A DNA stretch of 64,000 nucleotides, taken from Hygrocybe punicea (taxonomy: Eukaryota; Basidiomycota; Agaricomycetes; Agaricales; Hygrophoraceae). The notes beneath the pieces are model-generated. The model did no database searches. It was given only the letters and a program-made list of their open reading frames with translations, and was not told where the DNA came from. The stretch is from NCBI GenBank assembly GCA_963556145.1, contig OY744473.1, forward strand, positions 1,612,001 through 1,676,000. The letters are read 5' to 3'. Of the stretch, positions 1 through 11,189 are shown in pieces; within the stretch, counting starts at the first letter, position 1, and every line of letters begins with the position of its first letter. The position numbers and the translations under genes are program-made.

Positions 1-420
1 CTGCAGGAACAACGGGTGGAACCATAAGAGGCTAAACCGTGTTTTTTTTTTGTTATTTGTGAAAGTCGGACAAGCAAGGGGCGTGTGCATAGAACGAATG
101 AAAACGAGAAAGAAGAAGGGAGCAGAAAAAAGTGAGCGGGGAAGCGATGGGAATACAATGTCACTTGTCAACATGCTTACTTCTAAGCACTGCTCACTAA
201 GTTGCACGCTGCTCTTTCAAGGAATCGACTGGCCAATGAAGCCATTGTCTGAACACGCAGCGAACCACCGAACTTCGGATCGCGGCTGCATCCCACTGGC
301 AACGCTTCTCCTCCACCCCGGCTTCGGCTCTTCCCAACAGGTAACTCAATTCCACCAATCCACAACTCACAATGTCCCTTCCCAAACCACCCATTCACCA
401 CCACAACCGACACTTTCCTC

Positions 421-3205
421 ATGAACACCGACCATCTTCCCTCATCACCCGACCAACAACATCCAGACTCCCCGCCCCTCTCCCCAGTCAACCCATTCTC
501 TCCACCAGCAAGCGTCCGCTCCTTCAGCGTCATCGACTCCATAGCTACCCAAAGCGTCCACTCCTACTCCCCCTTCCCAGACGTCTCTCGCAGCATCACC
601 TCTTTCCAACCTAGCATCACCTCCTCCTCCAATGCCGCAGCAAGCCGCCCCGCAAGTCGCCACGGCACCGGACCCGGCGTCCTCGAACGCAACTATTCTT
701 TCCGCGGCGTATACCCACGACAGAGAGAAGCCTTCACCCCGCCCCCCGCTCGCCAATTCACTGTCTACAACACCGCAACTACCACTACCGCCAGCGTCAC
801 CGGGACCACCTCATCCAGCAGCACCGGAAGACACAAACGGGGTCGCCAAAAATCAACAATGCTCTCCGAGACCGTCCCTATCTCAAAACCGTGGCCCCAA
901 CAACAACGACAACACGGAATGAAGAAAGAGAACGGTGATGATCATCTTGTATACGCACGCATCTCGTACTGGATCACATATGCCGTCATCTTTATGGGCA
1001 TCGTAGCCAGCGCAGTCAGGATATACTTTGGCTACAGAAGCATTCCGTTGCTCAAGGGTAACCTCTGTTTGGTGCTCGACGAGGATTTCTCCAATGGCGA
1101 AGAGGGCATCTTCGGCGACAATGGCAAGTTCATCCGTGAAGTAGACATGAGTGGCTTCGGGTGCGTTCTCTCTCTCTCTCTCTCCTTGCTCCGCCCTCAC
1201 ATACCCACACACAAACCCTTTCCAGAAACCACGAATTCGAAATGACAACCTCGTCAGAAAACAACTCCTTCATAAAAAACGGTGCCCTATACATCGTCCC
1301 CACTCTCACCTCAGAAGCAATCGGGTCCCAAAACGTCTTTGACGGCTGCACGTACAACATGACGTCGTCGACTGGATACACTTCCAAGTGCTCTACTGAG
1401 GATCCGTGCCAGGATAGTGAAGCGTGGGTCGAATTGGCGTCTGCCGCTGCTGCTGCCGCCGCCGCCGCCACCACCACCACCACCACTGCTACTACTGGAG
1501 GGAATACGTCTGCGTCGTTCGACACAGAGGCGTGTTACCAGGCGTGCTCTGGTGTCAGCAACAGCAGCACCGGCACCATCATCAATCCCATACAGAGCGC
1601 ACGGTTGACGACGAGGAACAGTGCGAGCATAAAGTATGAAAGTCGAGGTCGTCGCAAAATTGCCCACAGGGTTCGTCTTCTTCCCCCCCCCCCCCCTCCC
1701 CCCTTTGTATATAATAATATTGAACAATCTTTTTCAGGGATTGGGTACGCCTCTCCTCTCTCCTTTCTTGCCGTGCTTGACGATTTTTTAAACAATTTTA
1801 TCTTTATTTTAGCTATGGCCCGCAATCTGGATGCTTCCCGGTACGTTATACCCGAGCCATCAATGATCGTGGCCATTAATTTCACTCGTGTCTTCCCTCG
1901 TCTTAGTCAACAACACCTATGGATCATGGCCTCTGAGCGGTAAGCTTTTTATTTTTGCTTTCATCGTTAATCAATGTTTTTTGTAACATGAATGTTTTTT
2001 TTTCTTTTCGTTTTCCGTGTTCAAGGCGAGATCGATATCATGGAAGCGCGTGGAAATGGGCCACTATACCCAAAGCAGTCCGTCTTTTTTTTTACGTGAA
2101 AAACTAATGATAAAAACACACCTTCACCCCCCAACCCCACAGAGGCGCCAACTTTGTTCGCGGTTCGCTCAACTGGGGCCCTATCGTGTTCCTCAACGCG
2201 GTCGCCAAGATGTTTGGGTACTGGACCGAGCGGTGGACGGCGTACAACCGCGGGTTCCATAAGTACACGCTTGAGTGGGATGAGGATTTCATGTGAGTAG
2301 CACCCCCCTCCCCATGAAAAACCTTCCTTCCTTCCTCTTTCTCTCTATCGTGAAAACACAATCATACTCACAAACCAATTTTTGTCTCCTTTTCATTCTC
2401 ATTTTCATTTTCATTTTCATTTTTCGTTTTTGTTGGGGGCCAGACGGATATCCGTCGACAGCAGGCTGAACCATATGCTCATGCTCCGCTTCAACGAGCC
2501 GTTCTTCAAGCGCGGCGGGTTCCCGGTGGTCGTGCAGAATGGGTCAGAGGATGATGCGGAGGTGGTGTTGCGGAATCCGTGGGTCGATGGTACCAATGCT
2601 ACGCCGTTTGATCAGGGTGCGTGTTCTCTCACTCTCACTCACTCACTCTCTCCCTTCACTGTCCCTTCCCTTCCGTTCCCTTGGGTTATCTTTTTCTTTC
2701 TTTTTCATTCAGTCCGTTAGCTATAGTCCTGATCACCACTCACACACACACCCTGGTTTTATAGCTTTTTACTTGATACTGGATGTCTCGGTTGGAGGGA
2801 CGGATGGGTGGTTTCCTGATAACGCGGGTGGGAAACCGTGGTTGGATGGATCGAAGAGTGAGTTCCTTTTTTTGTTTCGTTTCGTCTTTCAACTGTAAAT
2901 TGGCTTTTTTTTCTTTTTTTTTCCTTCTTTTTTTCCCTTTTTTCAATGAAACCTAATTAATGCAAACAACAACACCATAAAGCTGCCATGCGTGATTTTG
3001 CGTTGGCGCAGGATGCGTGGTACCCGACGTGGCCGAAGAATTTGGAGGACAGGGCGATGGTGATGTGTGTTTTTTATTTTATTTTAATTCTTCTGTCACC
3101 TGTCATTTCATTTCGATTTATTTGTATTTTGTGTTTTTGGGAAAAAAGCTTATATTAATGACCCTTCTTTTTTTTCCACTTAGTGATTCCGTCAAGATGT
3201 GGTAA
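421..3205 (+). CDS. SKN1: SKN1/KRE6-type beta-1,6-glucan synthesis protein (GH16-like), with a frame break
   Basis: Type II membrane glucan-synthesis protein of the SKN1/KRE6 family, which acts in the secretory pathway on cell-wall beta-1,6-glucan. Eleven exons fit by splice sites and phase: 421-1160, 1226-1670, 1738-1744, 1813-1840, 1907-1939, 2026-2077, 2143-2292, 2444-2616, 2765-2857, 2983-3064, 3184-3205. Seen in order: a Ser/Pro-rich cytosolic head; one membrane span (ISYWITYAVIFMGIVASA); the conserved lumenal start LDEDFSNG; PTGDW/LWPAIWMLP; the GH16 catalytic motif GEIDIMEARGNGP (ExDxxE); GGTDGWFPDNAGGKPWLDGS; and the terminal family signature DSVKMW. An Ala/Thr-rich insertion sits at about 1438-1500. 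One problem: near 1635 the frame is lost by what looks like a 2-nt deletion (SIKY then VEVVAKLPTG continues in another frame), so the gene as written is broken unless this is a sequencing error. The 7-nt exon 1738-1744 is required by frame. Confidence 0.9.
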
Positions 3206-3689
3206 AAGTGCTAACCGATTCGGTGCTGGAAGGGGGCGGGGGGCACAAAATGGGCGATTGAACGAACGCTCATGCATGATGCATGGTGGACGGCATCAGT
3301 AAATTTACACATCCCTTTTTTGACACTTTTAGCAACTTGGCCTTTTTTTGGACTACTTGGGCTTTTTCTCTCGTTTTTTAAAGCTTTTATAGCTACTTTT
3401 ATTCACCTTTGCAACTTGGCTACTTGTAAGCGATGTTAGCCGATAGTTACTAGTACTAGTAGTAGATCTCTTCAAATTACTTATAGTTCTACAAGCAAAT
3501 AAGTTAACAAGTGACATTCTACCACGAAAAATAAGAAGTTGTAAGAACTCACGGAGGCCTAAATAAAGACTTGGACTGTAGTAGTGGGTGCTTATTGTAC
3601 GTTTTGGCCCTCGCTGAGTTCACTTACTAGACAGTAAGTTGAAGCACCCCCATCGTCCTTGCTAGTCTTTCGTCGCAACCGTCATCGTC
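3206..3689. other. Intergenic, no gene seen
   Basis: 3' flank of the SKN1/KRE6 gene, T-rich and then AT-rich. I see no conserved frame or repeat. Confidence 0.5.
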
Positions 3690-4210
3690 GTCTCGACGCC
3701 GCCGCCAGTGGGTGGTCGCGCTCGTGGTCATGGTTGTCGCCCCGCTGCTGCTGCCAATTGTGGCACGGCGACATCCCGGTGCTGCTGCTGGCCTCAGTTG
3801 GCGGTGGTGATGGCCAACGTCGTCCCGCGGCCGTCGCTGCCAGTGGGTGGTGGGTCGTCGTCATCGTCGTCCTGCTGCTGCCGCCAGGTGGCAGTGGTGA
3901 CAGCGGTCGTCGTCGTCGTTGCCCTGCTTGGTGCTGCCAGTTGGCACTGCTGGTGGCCGCCGCCGTCGTCGTTGCCCTGCTTGCTGCTGCCAGTTGGCAG
4001 TGCTGGTGGCCGCCGTCACCGTCCTCTTGCTTGCTGCTGCTAGTTGGGAGCGGTCGTGGTTGCAGTCGTTATCGTTCTGCTGCCAGTTAGCAGCGGTGGC
4101 CGTCGTCGTCGTCCGGCTGCTTCTGCCAGTAGGCAGCGGTTGTAGTTGCCGCCGTCCCGCTGCTGCTGCCGGTTGGCCGTGGTGGTGGCGTCGTCTTCTA
4201 TGTGCCGTCC
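3690..4210. repeat. CGTCGT/CTGCTG-rich minisatellite
   Basis: Imperfect tandem copies, roughly 60 nt each, built around CTGCTGCCAGTTGGCAGTG followed by a run of GTCGTCGTC and TTGCCCTGCTTG. Both strands give long open frames of Trp/Cys/Leu/Val or Arg/Ser, but these are shadows of the repeat. It lies about 500 nt downstream of the glucan-synthesis gene. Confidence 0.8.
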
Positions 4211-6552
4211 TGCCCTGGTTAGCGGGGATTGGGGATGGTGAGGCAGTTGGAGACGTACCTTATCAGAACGGGTGGTCTCATACCTCTCCTTGTCGTTTCT
4301 TGTCGACGCCGTCTTCCCTGTTGCCGTGTTGTCGTGTCTGTGGTCAAAGACTCAAAGGTCAGTGGCGAAAATCGCTAAGTCAGAACTCACAATGTTTGGC
4401 ACTCCATTTCGCCAAACTTTGCCAAATGGTCCGTGCGCGACCTCAAAACATATATAAGCTTAACACATATTTATATTTCTCGCACTTGCTTCGGTTTATT
4501 CCTCTATCTTTTAGTGACTTATAGAACAATAACAATAACAATGTATTAGTACTATCGTAAATATATTATAGTCCAATTAAAATTATAAAATTATTTGCCT
4601 CATCCCAATGAATGATTATCAAGAATATTATATATGGCATTTCTTCACCGTATAGCATTTCTTCACCTTATAAAATTTTCACAGAAATGCCCGCAAAAGT
4701 AGGATCACGCAATTTAGAGAACTTTTTTATGTGCTTTTTATCTACTTTTACGAGAGGTTTGACCTTTTCCAGGCTAAGGGACTCGGCATGGAAAAGGTGA
4801 AACTCTTTTCACCTTTTCCCCCTTTTCCCCCTTGGAAAAGGTGAAAAGGGCCCAAAAAGGGGATATGTAGTTTTACTGATGGGTACTATTACTAAATCAT
4901 ACACGGACACGGAACGGACACAGGCCTTTTTTTCTTTTTCTTTTTTTGTTGTGGTCATGCATTGGAAACATGTAACATCGTATCGATATCGGCAATTTAT
5001 GACCATGATTCAACGAAACGTATAAGATTTACAGGGGGGGGAGTCTTTTCATTATATATACGTACAGTACGTTCCGATCATCCATGTTATAACGTTATCT
5101 ATCATTCCAATATGTTTTTACAGTAACTCTTTTTTGCTTCTTTCTTTCTTTCGTGTTTGGCAATGCCCGTTACCGAATATCCTTCCATTCGTAGCAATGG
5201 ATTAAGGAGACTTTCATTGTGTAGACATTGTTACGAATTGTCGGATGCACGGTTCGTATAGTTCGTGCGTTCGTTTGATGTTGAAATCTCGTCCTCGCCG
5301 ACGCAGGCAAAGCAGCTCTTTTTACACAGCCCTCCCAAAAGCGTTGATTAGAATTTCAATTCAGGCATGATGTCCAGAATGGCCATGACAGTCCTTGTGC
5401 AACCCACGCGACCCAAAAAGTCTGCCGACGTCGATTATTGGATGCTTCGGGTGGCAAGAAGGGGTCTACTCGTTGAAGATGAGGGGGGTGGGGGGGGGTT
5501 GGAACAAGTGTGAATGTGTGAATGTGTGAGTGAGTGACGGGGTTGAAAAACAAATAAATACGTAGAACGCGCAAGAGACAGAGGTTTGGAGGGAAGCCCG
5601 GATTTATCATAAGACCGTCGAGTTCCCAAACTTTTCAGTAAGCACGGACCTATCCAATGAAAATATGTAGCTCTCTTGTCTCAGCGGCCACGCAGTTTTC
5701 GTACGCAGTTTTCGTGACACCAGTGGCCACTTGAGAGGCCTTCCGACGTTTTCGTGGGGGTTTGGTGGTGCGAGCAACTTGTATACTAGTTTTTGACGAC
5801 AGTTTGTCAAGTGTCGTCTGCGCAACTATAAATGTGGCTCCTCGGGCGTGGGCAGGTCTCAGAAGGGGTAAACGACCGAATTTGTAGCCAGTATTCCGTG
5901 AATTACACATACCGGGCGAGTTGCGTTATGTATGGACCTTGTCGCACAAGATTCTTGCTCATCATGTTCTATTGTAACAACAACAACTTGAACAACAACA
6001 ACAACAACAAAAAGCCCTACACGAACCGTCGCCGACATTTTCTCTCGTCTCTCTTCGGAAACTCTCCAAGTCTGGTCCAACACGTCGACATCCGGACAAC
6101 TGAGAATAGCTTGGGATGCACATGCATGACATCAATGAGTTGATTCGCGAACCAAAAGCCCGTCCAAGTCCGCCGCTGTCCTTCCGCCAGAGGAGGCCTC
6201 GGGGGGTTGAACCAGGCTGTTCAGGTGATGCACCGCCCAAGGTTCAATATCGTAGAGTTCGACCACTTCAATCAGTTGTCGCACTGTCACAGAGTTTTTT
6301 CAAAGATGGACGTAACATCAGTGCAGTGCCTCTTTCTTTACCGTCCCTAGTGTTGGTCAAACACTGAACAACAACTTGCAGGCAAGTACAGATAAATAGA
6401 AGATTCGAAACGTTGACGTCCCTTGCTCGTCGGTGCTGGTCACGATCGCCTTGCCTCGACTTCAACTTCACTCCTACAATTCTCGGGTAGAGCAGGCCTC
6501 TTTCTCGCCAAATTTCAGTCCTTGAATCCCCTCGCACCTTTCTTATACAATC
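4211..6552. other. Intergenic stretch with a small hairpin repeat
   Basis: No gene with recognisable protein signatures. At 4789-4819 there is a near-perfect inverted repeat (GGAAAAGGTGAAA / TTTTCACCTTTTCC) with a third copy at about 4832-4848, perhaps a short foldback remnant. A (AAC)n tract lies at 5975-6012. The last few hundred bases are the 5' region of the secreted-protein gene that starts at 6553. Confidence 0.5.
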
Positions 6553-7710
6553 ATGCGTTTAAATTTCTCGGTCATCCTCATCATCATTAATATTCTTGCG
6601 GTGGCTCGAAGCATTCCTGTCCAACAGTAAGGGGATTCAGAATCTGATCCATCATGCCTGTCAAATTCTTCTTCTGCAGTGTGTTGCCGAGATCCTCTAG
6701 CGGTGCTGGGTCGGTATGTTCATTTATCCCTTTTTAAAAATTGGGTTATTTATTTCCGCATCTCCCAAACATTGGTAAAACCAGCCCCAGCCGTAAGTGC
6801 ATCCAGTTATCATTAATAATCTCCGATGCTATCTCACTCAGGGCTACCAATCCCAATCAACTCACATCAAATCCCGATTCGTCGTTAACACGTCTGAGGC
6901 CACCATCACCGGCGCCTCCAAAGCGGCCGGGGCCAGGTACGTTTCTACACTGTACATAAAGGGATTCTGACTAATAAATGGGCGTTATCGGTGGCAACCA
7001 GTCGCAGCCAGGCCTTTTCTGGTCCCGGGTGATAGTACGTTTCCACACTGTATACATGAAAGGGTCCTGACTAATGGTTGGGCATCATCAACGACAACAA
7101 GGCACATCTTCGGATGATGGTGCATTTCTACATTGTGCATACATGAAGGGGTTGTGACTAATAAATGGGCCTTATCTAGAGCCACAACCTGTAGCTTCGA
7201 GTGCTGGTAAGTTTCTACACTGTGCATATATGGGGGGAATAATAAATGGCCATTATCATGGAAACTAGGACCGGGGCCAATTAAACTCCCGCGTATAGAA
7301 GTAGCTTCGACATGGGGACCTGATAAAATATGTGCGTTTCTACACTGTGGAATATGAAGGGATTCTGACCGCGTGGGCATTATTTGTGTACTGCTGTTTT
7401 GCAGCCATGGCGCTGGAGATAGCATTGCGGCCTATTCAAGAACGTCGTCAACGACAACAAGACCACAGTATGTCTCATTGTCACTACATTGGACCTTCAT
7501 TTATACTTTCTCACAGAGGATGTCAACATCGTTGATCATGATCTAACTAAAGTTCACAGAGCATGGGAATGGTTGCTTGCGATCATACAGAAAAAAAAGG
7601 ACCATGGGCAGGGTGTACCAGAGAAGGACCTCTCTGAGTCACGGAAGATGGTCATGGATGTGGGTGAATATTTGATGGAGCAGCAGTCAGAACTTAGGCC
7701 GAAACCTTAA
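6553..7710 (+). CDS. Small secreted protein, ten mini-exons (effector-like)
   Basis: No single open frame reveals this gene. Ten exons join in frame: 6553-6626, 6680-6713, 6785-6792 (8 nt), 6842-6936, 7002-7034, 7102-7119 (18 nt), 7195-7206 (12 nt), 7269-7331, 7405-7467, 7517-7710; total 594 nt, 197 residues. It begins with a clear signal peptide (MRLNFSVILIIINILAVA-RS), then a Pro/Ser-rich linker (PPSPAPPKRPGP, STSSDD, ASSA, GPGP), and ends in a charged, probably helical domain of about 80 residues (DVNIVDHDLTKVHRAWEW, KDLSESRKMVMDVGEYLMEQ). No cysteines or known domain were seen, and I do not recognise the family. Exons 5-9 are all multiples of three and all flanked by phase-1 introns; introns 4-8 resemble one another (start GTRCGTTTCTACACTGT in most, then usually TGACTAATAAATGG), so exon-intron units were copied internally. 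Small secreted proteins with many mini-exons are known from symbiotic and wood-decay agarics, so an effector-like role is inferred. RNA-seq would settle the 8-nt exon. Confidence 0.75.
6937..7404 (+). repeat. Tandemly duplicated intron-exon units inside the secreted-protein gene
   Basis: Introns at 6937-7001, 7035-7101, 7120-7194, 7207-7268 and 7332-7404 share a 5' block (GTACGTTTCTACACTGT with few changes), a middle block (GGATTCTGACTAATAAATGG, including a CTAAT branch-point-like motif) and similar spacing. The short exons between them are unrelated in sequence but all keep the frame. Confidence 0.8.
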
Positions 7711-8617
7711 GCTTGAAGGAACTTGGCAGCTCAATAATTTATAAACAAGGCTTGTTCTATAAACATGGCTTTATAAACATATACAATTGTACATTCAAAC
7801 TCTGGAGAGAAATGACAATCAAAGTGCCCAAGATTTCTTAGAGGGGGGCAGGAGGTGAGGCATGAAAGGGGGATATGTCTCTGATGAAGGTGTGTGAGTG
7901 TAATGGAAGCCACCAGTGGGTTGTGCTGATTTTGCATTGTAGTACTTGATAAGGGTGAATGGTTGGCAGTACAGCCCTGGGCTAGATTTGCAGAGATGAC
8001 CTCACCTCACCATCTCTAGATGGAACTTGAACTATAGTTGTCGTGTGAATTTGATCTGGCTGAGTTTGAATGGATGTAATTACAAACAAATAACAGCCAG
8101 CATTGATACCATGGCTGAACTGCCTGCAACAACACTGATGAATATTACTGATGACAACTTCCAACCACAATTGAAACAACCTGTGTTACAGATTTGCTAT
8201 TGGGCAAACTCTGGCAATGACAAACTCAAGCTGAGGGTGGTAAGAAAGACAGTATATCCAGGGTAAGGGATCTGGGGGAGGAAACTAGGATCAAGCATAA
8301 AGTACAAGATGTCACTACTCTACCTATTGGGGTAGAGCAGGGATAACCCTAGGGTCAGGTTTTTCAACACCCTACCTGTACCCAGCAACACTAGCACCTT
8401 AAGGTTCATGGGTGTACTATTACCCTTATTATATAAGGTTTTCAATTTGAACCATGGTATCAGGCATGGTGGCCAGATACCATGGTTATTTTATTACATG
8501 GGGCAGGGGGGGGGGCTAAATAGCCACAAGATTGTACAATACTAAAAAAAATTATGCTGTGCTGCTCAACAATGACCATTTCTGCTTCTTGGGCACCACT
8601 GCATCCAACACATCTTT
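7711..8617. other. Intergenic, no gene seen
   Basis: 3' flank of the secreted-protein gene. An open frame at 8027-8266 has no signature I recognise. Confidence 0.4.
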
Positions 8618-8625
8618 GAGCCAAA

Positions 8626-9383
8626 TAGTGATGGACAGGTTCGGTTCGGTCCGGTTCAGGCCAAAAAAATCTGAACCTTGAACCGAACCTAAGGTTCAGT
8701 TCAGTCAATATGCTGAACCTTGAACTGAACCTTTGGTTCAGGTTCAAACAGGTTCAGTTCAGGTTCACCCTGATCTGAACCCTGAACCAAACCTGTAAGT
8801 GTATCATAGGGCTAGATTACATTTTTATTCGTATAAAGGCCTTTATTTTATGCCTTGTAGTTATATAGCATGAAAAAAGGTTCCTTTAGCAGCAAATTGT
8901 CTGTATTACTGTACATTTGTATCACTTAAAGCTAAAATGATCAAGAAATTAACCTTATCAGCTTCAATATTGCAGCTGTAGCACTTAAAAATAATGATAA
9001 TATAATACATCACACATACTTGAGGCTTACCTTGGCACAATCCTCAGATATTATACAACTTATACCAACTTATTCTGACAAATCCAGAGCTCAAACCCCC
9101 TGAAGGAGAGTGGCAGGATTTAACAGGAAGTTGTTAGCTACAACAAGACAAAAGTGATCATGTTTCTTCCAAAAATTAGGCAAAATTATATCACATTTGT
9201 TGAAGTTTAGGTTCAGGTTCAAACTGGTTCAAACCAGGTTCACAGAATTTCCCCCCTGCCTGAACCTTGAACTGAACCTCAGGTTCGGTTCAGGCTTCAG
9301 CTTGAACCTGAACCCTATTTCAGGTTCAGTTCAGTTCAGTTCAGGTCCAAACCTCGGTTCAGAACCAAACCTATCCATCACTA
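8626..9383. mobile_element. hAT-type non-autonomous element (MITE), 758 bp
   Basis: Terminal inverted repeats TAGTGATGGAcAGGTTcGGTTC (left) and its near-perfect complement (right, ending CCATCACTA). It is flanked by an exact 8-bp duplication GAGCCAAA at 8618-8625 and 9384-9391. The 8-bp target duplication and TAG-type terminus are hAT hallmarks. The terminal 150-180 bp on both sides are packed with the motif GGTTCAG/CTGAACC in both orientations, presumably transposase-binding subterminal repeats. The centre is AT-rich and non-coding. Confidence 0.92.
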
Positions 9384-9391
9384 GAGCCAAA

Positions 9392-9975
9392 CCATGTCAT
9401 GTTGGGCCCCAACACAATTGGGCATGGATTGAGGACAGGCTGAGGTGATTTCACATCAAGTGAAGCAGCTGGTGTCCTTGGGAAAAAAGATGCTTGACAG
9501 CCATAGAGGTTGTGGCTAAATTTTTAGTTCCCAATCCACTCACCAGGGATGCTCAAGTAGTTGAGCACCATCTGCGGTAGAGAGAGCAGACTTTGTAGGC
9601 ATGTAATCTCAGTGTTTGCAAGTCTTGTCAATGGGGTAAAAACCCAAGAATCTCTTCTTGTTTGTAACTATGGACATAAGCCACTATATAGGTACTATAT
9701 AGTATCTATAACAAGAAACAAGGAGGAGAACTGGGAAAGGTGATTGGAAAGTGAGAAGAGTGAACTGAAGGAATGTAGAGTAGAGGAAAATGAGGGAATA
9801 TGTGCCCACAGAGATATGTATCTCTACATCCACAGGGGACTCTAATAATGACTGCCCTCAGTCATAAACACAACATTAATAAAGAAATAAAAAAAGAGGG
9901 AGGGAATGAAAGTGGGTGGGGAATATACTCAAAGATAAAATAAACACTCAAACCACAAGCTGCCTCCTTTCCAGA
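9392..9975. other. No gene seen
   Basis: Unassigned sequence between the MITE and an unknown Pro/Ser/His-rich frame. Nothing I can support. Confidence 0.4.
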
Positions 9976-9979
9976 TTCT

Positions 9980-10805
9980 CTATCCTTTTAACATCTCTGC
10001 TAATCTCTGCTCTAAAATCTGAAGGGCCTTGAGGGTGAGTATGGTGAGCTTGATGGCAAGTGAGGTTGCTGGAGGAAGATCATTGGCAACAATGGACTGG
10101 GTAGAGTCAGGATTGGGTGCTGAGGGGGAAGTGATTCTGAAAAGCCCATTGAGGACATGTGGGAAGGGGTTGTCAAGGGGTAAAAGGTGGTGCAGGTGAG
10201 GGTGAGGGAAGGGGAGGTCATCAAGGGTGGAGGGTTGGTGTACTAAACTCATAGAGTAAATTGGTAGGGGTGCTACAATGGGGGGGGATGGTGGTGGGGA
10301 TGTAGGCAAAGGTGGTGGGGATGGAGACATGGGCATAGGATGATATAGATGGGGGTACGAGGTCAAGGAACAGGTGGCCAATGAGCGTGGGTGCGTGGAT
10401 ATGTAGAAGTGGGGTCCAGGGATCTTTGTGTGGGGTTTGGAACGACAATGGGGGCATTGACAGGAGTGATGGGACTTGGCCATTGGTATAGAGATACAGT
10501 TACAGGTGCGTCGGGTCAGGGAACAGGTTTGGGCAGCCAGTGGGTGTAGGTTCATGGTTGTGACCAATTGGGGGCTTTGTTTGGGCTCACAAATGGACTT
10601 GGGGGGTGTCATGAGGCTGGTTGAGGGCATAGGTGGTCAAATGGGGGTGGACAATGATACAGTTTCTACATCTATGACCCCAGATTAAGAGGCAATAAAA
10701 GAGGAAAACATCGCAAAGGTGCAAATGGGACTTGGGACACTCCCAATGGTAACACGATAAAGTGTGATGAAACACGTGATCAAATAAACAAATGCAGGGA
10801 AACAT
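9980..10805 (-). pseudogene. Unknown Pro/Ser/His-rich open frames downstream of gypsy pol
   Basis: Two overlapping minus-strand frames (9980-10630 and 10587-10805) encode a low-complexity, Pro/Ser/His-rich stretch preceded by Cys/His pairs that could be a zinc-finger remnant (CYHWECPKSHLHLCD, CQCPHCRSK). They lie 3' of the gypsy RNase H fragment in the same orientation and may be a decayed downstream part of that element or a captured fragment. I do not recognise a function. Confidence 0.3.
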
Positions 10806-11189
10806 GAGATGACACGATGTCGCAATGCAGTGATAAACAAGGATCGGAAGGCTTAGCTGGATGTCCTAGATGACAGTGCAATATGTGGTGTTGATATGAC
10901 GAGATGAAGATTCTGCGCTATGACTTAGGTTGCAATAGCAGAGAGTATGCAATGAGAAGAGACACAAATTGAGTGAGAATGATTGGTTTTAGAACTTAAA
11001 ATGCAAACTTGTGGAGAGGGGAGAACTGGGTTCTTCATTGTTTTTTCTACTACAGGACATTCTTTATACTTTAAAGAGATAGGAGTTTAAGGGTGGATGA
11101 GTGAAATAGAAACACTGTGAGATATTGCATGAAAGCAACAAAATGGCAATGGAATACTCAGTCATGAGTGTAGCAAAAGTGGAATAAGA

